In this document: positions 18,223-26,828 of the stretch, one piece after another
Position numbering within the stretch: the first letter of the stretch is position 1
How the letters are laid out: the number at the start of each line of letters is the position of its first letter
DNA from: Gillisia sp. Hel_I_86
Lineage (GTDB): Bacteria; Bacteroidota; Bacteroidia; Flavobacteriales; Flavobacteriaceae
Direction of reading: 5' to 3'
DNA length: 64,000 bases
NCBI RefSeq assembly: GCF_007827275.1
Contig: NZ_VISE01000001.1
Location: 1,364,001 to 1,428,000, forward strand
The notes under the pieces: model-generated
What the model was told of the DNA's origin: nothing
Database searches by the model: none
What the model saw: only the letters and a program-made list of their open reading frames with translations
Position numbers and translations under genes: made by a program

Positions 18223-18988
18223 AAACCACCTGCTTTTTCTTAACAAAGAAATGTTCTTTTAAAAACACTCCCATTCTCAACAAGCTCTTCAGTTTGTTAT
18301 ACTTCAAAAATTCACTGTAGATCAAAAAGTTGTATTTCAATAGCGCCGTCTTGTTATTGGAAATCGAATTTTCTCTAATTCGGTATTTGGCAAGTGGTTC
18401 GCTTATTCCTTTTGTAGATTCGATCTTTTTCAAAATAGTTAACCATAATGCCCAATCTTGCCTTTTTCTGAGTGTGGGACTGTAAATTTTACCCAGTTTC
18501 CCTACGCTATAAATTCCAGTAAGATTCCCCACATAATTGGATTTCAGAAGCTTTTTATAGTAGAGCACAGGCAAAGCTTGAACTTTTTTAGGAAGCTCTT
18601 GGCCGGATTCATCTACCAAATAATAACTGGAGAAGGTCATCGCCAGATTATGGCTCTTCATGAATTGCAGCTGAGTTTCTAGCTTCTTGGGAAGCCAAAG
18701 GTCGTCGGCATCTAAAAACGCAATATAGGCGCCCTGAGCGGCTTTTATGCCTACGTTTCTACTTACACCTGCGCCCAGATTTGATTTGTTCTGAAAAAGT
18801 TGAATTCTGGGATCTGCTAATTGGAATTTATTGACTACTGAAATTGTTAAATCTTCTGAAGCGTCATCAATTATTAATAATTCCCAGTTGAGGTGCGTTT
18901 GTTGTAAAACAGATTGAATGGCATCAGCAATATAGGCGGCCGAATTATAAGCGGGCATTATTACCGATACCAATGGCAATTCTTCCAT
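18215..18988 (-). CDS. Glycosyltransferase family 2
   Basis: This 257-aa GT-A inverting glycosyltransferase has the opening VSVIMPAYNSAAYIADAI, the nucleotide/metal motif FLDADDLW (about residues 91-98) and the substrate-loop RKRQDWALWL (about 174-183). It probably adds one sugar to a lipid-linked glycan at the cytosolic membrane face. It is the last gene of the operon that also makes the rhamnose- and UXS-type precursors. The acceptor is unknown. Confidence 0.9.
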   Translation of the reverse strand: MEELPLVSVIMPAYNSAAYIADAIQSVLQQTHLNWELLIIDDASEDLTISVVNKFQLADPRIQLFQNKSNLGAGVSRNVGIKAAQGAYIAFLDADDLWLPKKLETQLQFMKSHNLAMTFSSYYLVDESGQELPKKVQALPVLYYKKLLKSNYVGNLTGIYSVGKLGKIYSPTLRKRQDWALWLTILKKIESTKGISEPLAKYRIRENSISNNKTALLKYNFLIYSEFLKYNKLKSLLRMGVFLKEHFFVKKKQVVSK

Positions 18989-18998
18989 TTAGCTGTAT

Positions 18999-19988
18999 TT
19001 AGCGTCTTATGTGCTTTGCGAAATCCTTGTGCTCACTTTTAAACAATTCTTCTTGGGTAAGCCCTTTAAAATAATCATAGGTGATCTTCATACCCTTTTC
19101 CCTGGAAACCTTGGGTTCCCATCCCAATATTTCTTTGGCCCTGGTAATATCTGGTTGCCGTTGCATTGGATCGTCCTCTGGCAAAGGCACACAAATTACT
19201 TTCTGATTGGTATTGGTGAGCTTTATTATTTCATCTGCAAATTCCCGGATTGTAATTTCATCTGGATTCCCAATATTCACAGGATCTGAATAATCACTTA
19301 AAAGCAATCTATAAATTCCTTCTACTTGATCGTCTACATAACAAAAAGAACGTGTTTGAGAACCGTCCCCAAATACCGTGAGGTCTTCTCCCCTTAATGC
19401 CTGACCGATAAATGCAGGAATCACACGGCCATCATTTAAACGCATTCTTGGGCCATAGGTATTAAATATTCTGGCAATTCTAGTCTCAAGTCCGTGAAAA
19501 CGATGATAAGCCATGGTCATGGATTCCTGAAAACGCTTTGCTTCATCATAGACACCACGAGGTCCTATAGAATTTACATTCCCATAATAATCTTCGGTTT
19601 GAGGGTGCACCAAGGGATCACCATAAATTTCTGAAGTGGAAGCAATTAAAATCCGAGCTTTTTTTTCCTTCGCCAAACCTAATAAATGCAAAACTCCCAC
19701 AGAGCCCACTTTCAAGGTCTGAATTGGGATTTTTAAATAATCTATTGGACTGGCCGGTGATGCAAAATGTAATATATAATCCAATTCTCCAGCTACATGC
19801 ACATATTTGGTAATATCATGATGATAGAACTCAAAATTTTCGAGCTTTAAAAGATGCTCGATGTTCTTCATATCACCAGTTATCAGATTATCCATTCCAA
19901 TAACCAAATATCCTTCTTTAATGAACCTATCGCATAAATGAGAGCCTAAAAACCCAGCTGCTCCGGTAATCAATATCCTTTTAGGCAT
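18999..19988 (-). CDS. UDP-glucuronic acid decarboxylase-like SDR (UXS type)
   Basis: This 329-aa extended short-chain dehydrogenase has GAAGFLG at residues 9-15 for NAD, the catalytic Tyr147 and Lys151 of YDEAK, and the UXS-like [14 protein letters not shown] and [15 protein letters not shown] stretches. Family members convert UDP-glucuronate to UDP-xylose. It is somewhat longer than usual (about 310), with an extra charged C-terminal tail. It lies between rfbD and a GT2 gene. A related sugar epimerase is possible. Confidence 0.88.
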   Translation of the reverse strand: MPKRILITGAAGFLGSHLCDRFIKEGYLVIGMDNLITGDMKNIEHLLKLENFEFYHHDITKYVHVAGELDYILHFASPASPIDYLKIPIQTLKVGSVGVLHLLGLAKEKKARILIASTSEIYGDPLVHPQTEDYYGNVNSIGPRGVYDEAKRFQESMTMAYHRFHGLETRIARIFNTYGPRMRLNDGRVIPAFIGQALRGEDLTVFGDGSQTRSFCYVDDQVEGIYRLLLSDYSDPVNIGNPDEITIREFADEIIKLTNTNQKVICVPLPEDDPMQRQPDITRAKEILGWEPKVSREKGMKITYDYFKGLTQEELFKSEHKDFAKHIRR

Positions 19989-20005
19989 CTAAAAATTTTA
20001 TTTAA

Positions 20006-20860
20006 TTAATAATTGTAATTGTATAGTTCCAATACTGCATCCTGCCATGAAGCAACCTCCACCTCCAAATTCATCTCCAATTTAGTTTTATCCAAAACAC
20101 TATATTCCGGTCTTTTCGCAATTGTTTTATAAGAATTATCTTCAATTAAAGTAACCTCCTCATATTTATTGGACACTCTTAAAATCTCTTCTGCAAATCC
20201 GTGCCAGGTGGTTTCCCCACTATTGCTGAAATGATACAAACCGTAGTGCTCATTTTCTTCTTTTATGATTTGTATTAACAAATTGGCAAGATGATTTGCG
20301 TTGGTGGGTGTCCCTTTTTGGGATGTTGTTATATTCAAGGTAGCATTTTCTCCTGCCTTTCTTAAAATGGTTTTATAAAAATTATGTCCAAATTCTGAAT
20401 ATAACCAAGATGTGCGAAATATAAAATAGTATCCAATCGTATTTTGGATGTGTTGCTCGCCTTTTAATTTTGAGGCGCCATACACGTTCATTGGATTTGT
20501 CCTATCATTTTCTTTATATGGAATATTGCTGCTCCCATCAAATACATAATCTGTGGAAATATGCATAAGAACCGTGGAATGCTTTTTACAAATCTCGGCC
20601 AAATCCTTGACTGCATCAGCATTAATTTTATAGGCTTTTTCCTTCTCGGATTCTGCTTTTTCAACATTGGTATAAGCAGCACAATTTATACAGTAATCTA
20701 TTTGCTTACTGGCAAAGCACATCTCCAAATCGCATTTTGAGGTAACATCAATTTCTGAAGAATCCATGAAGAGCCAATCAATCGTTTCTTCATTTGCGGC
20801 AATCTTTTGAATGCACTTCCCCAACTGCCCAGATGCTCCAGTTACCAATACCGTTTTCAT
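20006..20860 (-). CDS. rfbD: dTDP-4-dehydrorhamnose reductase
   Basis: This 284-aa protein catalyses the last step of dTDP-L-rhamnose synthesis. It has NAD(P) motif GASGQLG (8-14), STDYVFDG near residue 102, and catalytic Tyr127/Lys131 in YGASKLKGE. It overlaps rfbC by 4 bp, so the two are probably translationally coupled. The partner genes rfbA and rfbB are not in this window. Confidence 0.95.
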   Translation of the reverse strand: MKTVLVTGASGQLGKCIQKIAANEETIDWLFMDSSEIDVTSKCDLEMCFASKQIDYCINCAAYTNVEKAESEKEKAYKINADAVKDLAEICKKHSTVLMHISTDYVFDGSSNIPYKENDRTNPMNVYGASKLKGEQHIQNTIGYYFIFRTSWLYSEFGHNFYKTILRKAGENATLNITTSQKGTPTNANHLANLLIQIIKEENEHYGLYHFSNSGETTWHGFAEEILRVSNKYEEVTLIEDNSYKTIAKRPEYSVLDKTKLEMNLEVEVASWQDAVLELYNYNY

Positions 20861-21402
20861 GGAAATAATTCTTTGAGCGTTGGTAATTTAGTGTCTTTTT
20901 CTGATAGAATGAACGCTTCTTCCGGAATTTTCCAATCGATAGCAAGATCTGGATCATTGTAAATCACTCCAGATTCTGAGCCAGGATAATAAAACCGATC
21001 GCATTTATAAGAAAAAACAGAAGTTTCAGACAAGGTGACAAACCCATGTGCAAAGCCTTGTGGGATAAATAATTGATGCTGATTCTTATCGGATAATATT
21101 ATTTCATAAGACTGTTTAAAAGTTGGAGATTCTGGTCTTAGATCTACCACCACATCCAACACTTCTCCGTAAATTACCCTTACCAACTTCGCTTGGGCAA
21201 ACTTCCCAGATTGAAAATGCAAACCCCGTAATACCCCTTTTTTGGAAACCGACTGATTATCTTGTACAAACTCCAAATCCAAGCCTGTAATCTCATTAAA
21301 TTTCTTTTTATGGTAGCTTTCTAAAAATATACCTCGATGATCTGGGTATACCTCTGGAGTTAAAATAAAACAATCCTTTAAAGGTGTCTTTTCAAACTTC
21401 AT
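20857..21402 (-). CDS. rfbC: dTDP-4-dehydrorhamnose 3,5-epimerase
   Basis: This 181-aa cupin enzyme epimerises dTDP-4-keto-6-deoxyglucose at C3 and C5. It shows DHRGIFLESY (about residues 21-30), the catalytic His62 in GVLRGLHFQ, and PQGFAHGFVTLSE. Length is standard. It begins 3 bp after the DUF6909-like gene and overlaps rfbD. Confidence 0.96.
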   Translation of the reverse strand: MKFEKTPLKDCFILTPEVYPDHRGIFLESYHKKKFNEITGLDLEFVQDNQSVSKKGVLRGLHFQSGKFAQAKLVRVIYGEVLDVVVDLRPESPTFKQSYEIILSDKNQHQLFIPQGFAHGFVTLSETSVFSYKCDRFYYPGSESGVIYNDPDLAIDWKIPEEAFILSEKDTKLPTLKELFP

Positions 21403-21405
21403 TAA

Positions 21406-23091
21406 TTAAGAATTAAAAATTTGTTCCAAGATTTTTTCGGTGATCAAATAGGTGGGTTTTACACCGGTAGTTCCCAATCCTCCAGATGCTAGGGTACTGC
21501 CCGTTACTAGTGGATTGTCCGAAGCATAATAAGCATATCTCACCTTGACATCTTCTTTGATGTTTCCCCGTAACCTAGAGGCAGCCTGAATTGCTTTTTG
21601 GTAATGCACTCCCTCCATTTCCAATCCAACTACATCCCAAGTAGATTCTTGAAAAAACTTTAATATATCCCTATTTTGAAGGGATGTACCAAGTACTGTG
21701 ATCATCGAGCCATCTACGACCTTGATGCCATTTCCTTCAAGATCTTCTTTTTTAAGCTCGTTATAAAACGGGTAATTATCTGCCGTACCTTCAAACAAAT
21801 GGGCGGTAGGGATCATAATATCCCCTTTTCCTCCATCCAAAATTCCGGCTTTCCCCATTATAGAAACCGAATCTACATTTAAATGAATTTCCTTCTCTTC
21901 ATATCTATAAGGCTTCAGCAGCTCATCCATCGTTTCATAAGCCTGTTCCCCAAAGGCGTAATCCATCACTACGATTACTGGTTTTTCCTCATTTTTCTTT
22001 GCACTGAATTTTGGACTTCTAAAACCATTTTTAATCTTAGCGGTATCAAATACCTGCACATCTATATTGGTGCCACTGGCATCCTCAATAAACTTCATTC
22101 CATTATCCAAAGCTACTTTCATCACCTTGTTTCTAAGCTGCCCATTCCCGCTATTGCTCAATTCTTCATAAACCTCCATAGGTTTCTTTTCCATTAATTC
22201 CTCTTTTAAAGCTATAGGAGAAAATAAGGTGTTCATAACACTGTGCATATTGGCACTAATTATATGGATAGGACGGTGCACCAAATTATTTTCCACCAAA
22301 TATTGCTTGATAGCATCTGCCCAGATCTCACCGTGTATGTGATGCCCTAAACGCTCTCTAAGCACAGGGCTAAAGGTCACAATGCGTTTATTGTTGTTGA
22401 TGGTCTCGTCTATTGCCAATTTCCCTAACCAATATATGATCTCTAGAAAACGCTCTTCATTCTCAGGGATCATAAATTTAGGGTACATAGTGGTAACCTC
22501 TTTAAAGGTTCTTCCCAGGATATTAGCTGTATGTGTAAGTGCTATTTCGCGCTCATTTTGAGTTAAACTAGGTTTTAAAACCGCCGCTTCCAGCTTCATC
22601 CAATCTCTTGTAACACTTCCTTCTTCATCTATAATTACGCGTCGCATAATTTTATGCGATTCTATGAACAAGAAAGTAAGGTGGGTAAGGATGTCATAGA
22701 TTTCAGACCTGCCACGGGTTACTTCAATATTCATTTGCTCTTCATCTATCCTGTAGCAATTTCTTCTTCTTTTTGGAGGAACAATTGGCTTAAAATGAGA
22801 ATTCGCATAGCCTTCATCGCTTGTTAGATTTATAAACCTACATTGTTCTATTCCAACAGGCAAGCGTTCAATTACATACAAAAGGCCGTCCAGTTCTACT
22901 TTTTCCTCTGCAATAGTTCCGTAAATCTCCGGTCTTAGGGTGAGCAAAGATTCCCTAAGGGTTTCTCCAGAAATTCCCATAGGCTTGTAAAATCCGCGGT
23001 TAAATAGATGGCGCATTGTTATATACATACGTTCTATCGCATTTGTGCTTTCTTGTGCCCGGGTTCTTCCCATCAATTTCAAATTCACCAT
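21406..23091 (-). CDS. DUF6909-like protein with nucleoside phosphorylase-like C-terminus
   Basis: This 561-aa protein of unknown role is probably the DUF6909 family. Residues 1-300 are helical and charged without a motif I recognise. The C-terminal part has features of the PNP/UDP/MTAN phosphorylase superfamily: GDIMIPTAHLFEG (about 423-435), LEMEG (490-494), and SDN (524-526) after a hydrophobic strand. In that superfamily MEG/EMES binds ribose and a later Asp acts on the base. The phosphorylase link is my inference from motif order. It sits between GH3-like and rfbC genes, spaced 11 and 3 bp. Confidence 0.7.
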   Translation of the reverse strand: MVNLKLMGRTRAQESTNAIERMYITMRHLFNRGFYKPMGISGETLRESLLTLRPEIYGTIAEEKVELDGLLYVIERLPVGIEQCRFINLTSDEGYANSHFKPIVPPKRRRNCYRIDEEQMNIEVTRGRSEIYDILTHLTFLFIESHKIMRRVIIDEEGSVTRDWMKLEAAVLKPSLTQNEREIALTHTANILGRTFKEVTTMYPKFMIPENEERFLEIIYWLGKLAIDETINNNKRIVTFSPVLRERLGHHIHGEIWADAIKQYLVENNLVHRPIHIISANMHSVMNTLFSPIALKEELMEKKPMEVYEELSNSGNGQLRNKVMKVALDNGMKFIEDASGTNIDVQVFDTAKIKNGFRSPKFSAKKNEEKPVIVVMDYAFGEQAYETMDELLKPYRYEEKEIHLNVDSVSIMGKAGILDGGKGDIMIPTAHLFEGTADNYPFYNELKKEDLEGNGIKVVDGSMITVLGTSLQNRDILKFFQESTWDVVGLEMEGVHYQKAIQAASRLRGNIKEDVKVRYAYYASDNPLVTGSTLASGGLGTTGVKPTYLITEKILEQIFNS

Positions 23092-23102
23092 ATATTATTG
23101 CT

Positions 23103-24593
23103 TTATATTTTTTCCAAAACCTCTGCGATCTTTCTATCGTTGGAGAGTCTTGGTAATTTATTTTGTCCTCCCAATTTTCCAATAGATTTCATATACTGCT
23201 GAAATCCATTCTCGGGAATTTGTTTAATTTTTAATTGCTGAAGGATTTTTCCCTCTATCAAATCCAGATAATAAGAATTTTGCTCTTGCATAGATCGGTC
23301 CAAGATCTCTAAAAATTTCTGAAGGTCATGAGGTTCTTTTTCAAATTCTACAAACCATTCATGATAGGGCAATTGTTCTCCTTCCGGGGTAATTTGTGGA
23401 GCTACTGTAAATTCTGTGATCCTAGCCCCCGTTTGTTTGGTAGCTTCCTGCATTGCCTGCTCTACTTCCTTCGCAATAACATGTTCCCCAAATGCCGAAA
23501 TAAAATGTTTGATCCTTCCAGAAACGATCACTTTATATGGTTTTACTGAGGTGAACTGCACGGTATCACCTAAATTATATGCCCATAATCCAGCGTTTGT
23601 AGAGACAATAATCACGTAGTTCACTCCCACTTCTACCTCTCCAATTGTTAACCGGGTTGGATTTTCATCAAAAAACTCTTCAGACTTTATAAACTCATAA
23701 AAGATTCCAGAATCCAGCTGAAGCAACATTCCTTTGTCCCCTTGTTTGTCCTGAAAGGCAAAAAACCCTTCAGAAGCAGGATATAGTTCTATACTATCTA
23801 CTTTTCTTCCTATTAGATTTTCAAATTTAGCACGATAGGGTTCGTAGTTTACCCCACCATAAATAAACAGGTCGAAATTCTTGAACAAGTCTCCTACCTC
23901 TTTTCCAGTGTTTTGCTGCAACTTTTCAAAATACATTTGTACCCAAGATGGAATCCCGCTAATCACGGTCATATCTTCATCTTTTGTTTCACCCACAATG
24001 GCATCTACCTTGGTTTCCCAATCTTCAATGCAATTGGTTTTTAAACTCGGCAATCTATTCTTCTGTAGATAGGAAGGAACAAAATGTGCAACAATTCCAG
24101 ATAACCTGCCCAATTTCACTCCGTTCTTCTCTGTAAGCTCTGGACTACCCTGCAAAAAGATCATTTTTCCATCTACAAATTTAGACTTCCCAGTTTCGGC
24201 TATATAGCATAAAATAGCATTTCTAGCCGCATTGATGTGGGTAGGCATAGATTCCTTGGTAAGCGGAATGTATTTTGCACCACTTGTGGTTCCTGAGGTT
24301 TTGGCGTAATAAAGTGGTTTTCCAGGCCACAGTATGTTTTCTTCACCTGCCACCATTTTATCCACGTACATCTTTAGTTCTTCATAATCCCTAACAGGAA
24401 CTTTAGATGCAAATTCTTTATGATTGGTGATGTCCTTGAAAGAATGGTCTAATCCAAACTGTGTGTTTTTCGCTTTTTCCAAAAGTTCTTTAAAAACTTT
24501 TTTCTGCGTAGCTTCTGGATTAGATGCCCACTTATCGATTTTATTGCGAATGTATTGTGCAAAAATCTTTGCGGCAATGGATTTTATAGACAT
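23103..24593 (-). CDS. GH3 family acyl-adenylate/amide ligase-like protein
   Basis: This 496-aa bacterial homologue of the plant GH3 (auxin-responsive) family belongs to the acyl-adenylate enzymes that conjugate acids to amines. The phosphate loop YAKTSGTTSGAKYIPLT has its core at residues 99-105. ELYPASEGFFAFQ and ISAFGEHVIAKEVEQAM match the later GH3 motifs. The bacterial substrate is unknown. It lies in the M23-to-GT2 operon, 6 bp after the M23 gene, and is the second adenylate-forming enzyme near this sugar cluster. Confidence 0.88.
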   Translation of the reverse strand: MSIKSIAAKIFAQYIRNKIDKWASNPEATQKKVFKELLEKAKNTQFGLDHSFKDITNHKEFASKVPVRDYEELKMYVDKMVAGEENILWPGKPLYYAKTSGTTSGAKYIPLTKESMPTHINAARNAILCYIAETGKSKFVDGKMIFLQGSPELTEKNGVKLGRLSGIVAHFVPSYLQKNRLPSLKTNCIEDWETKVDAIVGETKDEDMTVISGIPSWVQMYFEKLQQNTGKEVGDLFKNFDLFIYGGVNYEPYRAKFENLIGRKVDSIELYPASEGFFAFQDKQGDKGMLLQLDSGIFYEFIKSEEFFDENPTRLTIGEVEVGVNYVIIVSTNAGLWAYNLGDTVQFTSVKPYKVIVSGRIKHFISAFGEHVIAKEVEQAMQEATKQTGARITEFTVAPQITPEGEQLPYHEWFVEFEKEPHDLQKFLEILDRSMQEQNSYYLDLIEGKILQQLKIKQIPENGFQQYMKSIGKLGGQNKLPRLSNDRKIAEVLEKI

Positions 24594-24599
24594 AAAAGT

Positions 24600-25469
24600 T
24601 TAATCAAAATCAATATAATCTTGTGGATTTACGGGATTTCCTTCATTCCATAATTCAAAATGAAGGTGTGGACCTGTTGTGAGTTCCCCAGCAGACCCGG
24701 CAGCAGCGATCACTTCTCCAGACTTCACGAAATCTCCTTGTTCTTTTGTTAGTGACGAATTATGCTTGTAAACAGAAAGCAAGCCGTAATTATGCTCTAT
24801 GATCATCACATATCCTGTTTCGGCACTCCATTCAGCAAAGATCACCCGCCCATCTGCTACGCTTTTAACAGGGGTATTTTTGGCAACCACAATATCTATC
24901 GCGTAATGCCTTGTCTTGATATTGTAGCCTTCGGTAATTGGTCCTTTAACAGGAGGAAATAGCGCAAATTCAATATCAGATCCTGCTGTTTGCAGTACAT
25001 TATACTTATCTTCTAAAGCCACTTCTTCCCTTAACAACGAATCTGCCCTAGAAGGGGATAGATCTATATATTCCGAATCTATTCGTTGGGTATTCAATAA
25101 TGAATCCCTATTAAGGTCGCCTACTTCCAAATCTCCTGTAAGCACTTTTCTTATAGATTCATAATATTGGTTATTCAACATTAAAGCGGTTTGCAGGGAG
25201 TCTGTTTTATAAGTTAATTCCGTAGCCTGTCTTTTCAGTTTTGTTGAAGAATATCCAGGGATATACTCCCTCAAACCTGTAAAAGCTATGATGAAGGTTG
25301 TTAGCGCAATGAGCAAGATAGCACTAGAGGTAATAGCCACAAATAGATTCAACCTTGTTAATTTAAAAGAAAGCCGCTCTTCGAAAGTGTCTTCATTTAA
25401 AATCACCAACCTATACTTATGCAGTAGTTTCTTGGTGAATTTCTTTTTATTTTTTTTTGTTTGAGACAT
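24600..25469 (-). CDS. M23 family metallopeptidase (membrane-anchored)
   Basis: This 289-aa protein has a basic cytosolic tail, one membrane helix (about residues 42-64), a coiled linker and a C-terminal M23 (LytM) domain. Zinc ligands are visible as His188 and Asp192 (RHYAID) and GPHLHFELW (268-270). Such enzymes cleave peptidoglycan cross-bridges in the periplasm. It is the first gene of the sugar operon, with a -7 element at 25487-25494, suggesting the operon serves envelope assembly. Confidence 0.92.
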   Translation of the reverse strand: MSQTKKNKKKFTKKLLHKYRLVILNEDTFEERLSFKLTRLNLFVAITSSAILLIALTTFIIAFTGLREYIPGYSSTKLKRQATELTYKTDSLQTALMLNNQYYESIRKVLTGDLEVGDLNRDSLLNTQRIDSEYIDLSPSRADSLLREEVALEDKYNVLQTAGSDIEFALFPPVKGPITEGYNIKTRHYAIDIVVAKNTPVKSVADGRVIFAEWSAETGYVMIIEHNYGLLSVYKHNSSLTKEQGDFVKSGEVIAAAGSAGELTTGPHLHFELWNEGNPVNPQDYIDFD

Positions 25470-25486
25470 AATTTATGCTGCTATCA

Positions 25487-25494
25487 CAAAGATA
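25487..25494 (-). promoter_or_regulatory. Putative -7 element of the M23-to-GT2 operon
   Basis: The minus strand reads TATCTTTG, 18 bp before the M23 start. No other clear promoter is seen before the next six genes, which are spaced -4 to 17 bp. Confidence 0.55.
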
Positions 25495-25584
25495 GCATAA
25501 AGTTAAATTTATACTATTTTAATGCTCATAAACGTTTATATTAATGATTTCTTGTTAAGTTTGTAACAACAAAACTTTTTTATT

Positions 25585-25779
25585 ATGAATGCATTGTTTT
25601 TACCATTAGTGATAGGTGCTCCGCAAATAATATTAATTGTCGTTGTAATATTATTGCTATTTGGAGGACGAAAAATACCTGAACTGATGAGAGGCTTAGG
25701 TAGTGGTATTAAAGAATTTAAAGATGCCTCTAAGGAAGATGATGACAAGGACAAAACAATTCCTGAAGACAAAAAATAA
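25585..25779 (+). CDS. tatA: Twin-arginine translocase subunit TatA/E
   Basis: This 64-aa protein has the TatA layout: a short N-terminus, one membrane helix (about residues 9-27), the [20 protein letters not shown] amphipathic helix and a charged acidic tail. It oligomerises to let folded proteins cross the inner membrane. tatC is not nearby. A strong terminator follows at 25799-25830. Confidence 0.95.
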   Translation: MNALFLPLVIGAPQIILIVVVILLLFGGRKIPELMRGLGSGIKEFKDASKEDDDKDKTIPEDKK

Positions 25780-25798
25780 TATTTCCTATAAAATTCCT

Positions 25799-25830
25799 AA
25801 AAAGGCTCAATAAAATTGAGCCTTTTTTTT
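25799..25830. terminator. Bidirectional rho-independent terminator
   Basis: The stem AAAGGCTCAAT / ATTGAGCCTTT is flanked by A and T runs, so it can end both tatA (plus) and the convergent DUF4837 gene (minus), whose stop codon it touches. Confidence 0.9.
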
Positions 25831-26809
25831 AGTCTATTTTTGCAGATTTTAATATAGCTTCCAATTCAAACATATTGTCTCGTTTCGCTGTTGCGGGAGC
25901 AAAGGTAAATCCTTCAAGAATAATATACCTGTTGTTAACGCTATCCCTAACGGCATAATTAATAAAAGGTCCCGCCATAAAAGCATTCTTCACTTCCCAG
26001 GTCCCCTTTGTTTCATAAGCAAATTTTCCGTCTATTTTAGAGTTAAAGAGATAGGGTGCGTACGCTTCCTCTGTGATCATATAACTGTCTTCCAAAGGTC
26101 CCGGAATATGGGCTTTCCCAATAGAATCCCTCATTTTAATAATATTTGCAATCACACTGGTATCCCCATCAATCTGGTTTAAGGGCACTGTATAGACCAA
26201 AATTTCCATATTCCCTTTTGGAATATCTTTACGAATCCAAAAAAAATCATCATTTTCCATAGCATAACGATAAGCTGTTGGAAATTTAAGAGAAACTCCT
26301 ATGGTCCTTTTTAGCTTTTTGTCATCTTTCAAAGACTTATTGATCCTTCTTTGCTTCTCCTTAATTTCAGTATTCCGAAGGGCTTCTACAATTTCTTCTG
26401 AATTTTTATTGATCTGACTGATAATCTCATTAGAATTTTTCCCTGTAATCACCACGCCTGTTTGTGGGTGTGCAAAAGGATCGTTGAAAATTTTAAAATT
26501 TCCGGCCTGACCATTTTCAATCTTTACAAACAACCTGTTTTTGCGTACAAACCCAGAAAAAGCCTCTGGAGGCATTTGGTTTAGGGAAAACATTGGTTCT
26601 TCTTGAGGCAATCCGTCTACGGGTGCTGCCAAAGATTTTCTAAGTGCTTCTCCAATGGAACCTTCCCACATTTCATTGTCTATAACCACAGAGATATTGT
26701 TGATATTCCCTGAAGAAGTAGCCAATAATATAGGATCTTTAGACTCGGCATCCTTACATCCGGTAAACAATAAAGCGATAAATAAACTTAGGAATAGAAA
26801 ATTCTTCAT
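25829..26809 (-). CDS. DUF4837 lipoprotein
   Basis: This 326-aa protein has a lipoprotein signal (lipobox LLFTGC, Cys18). The mature part contains SVVIDNEMWEGSIGEALRK near residue 40 and a C-terminal region with GPFINYAV and RYIILEGF, which I recognise as DUF4837, a Bacteroidetes family of unknown role. It lies 19 bp after the lytic transglycosylase gene, so a periplasmic or outer-membrane envelope role is inferred. Confidence 0.82.
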   Translation of the reverse strand: MKNFLFLSLFIALLFTGCKDAESKDPILLATSSGNINNISVVIDNEMWEGSIGEALRKSLAAPVDGLPQEEPMFSLNQMPPEAFSGFVRKNRLFVKIENGQAGNFKIFNDPFAHPQTGVVITGKNSNEIISQINKNSEEIVEALRNTEIKEKQRRINKSLKDDKKLKRTIGVSLKFPTAYRYAMENDDFFWIRKDIPKGNMEILVYTVPLNQIDGDTSVIANIIKMRDSIGKAHIPGPLEDSYMITEEAYAPYLFNSKIDGKFAYETKGTWEVKNAFMAGPFINYAVRDSVNNRYIILEGFTFAPATAKRDNMFELEAILKSAKID

Positions 26810-26828
26810 GATTATAATTTAAATTGTT

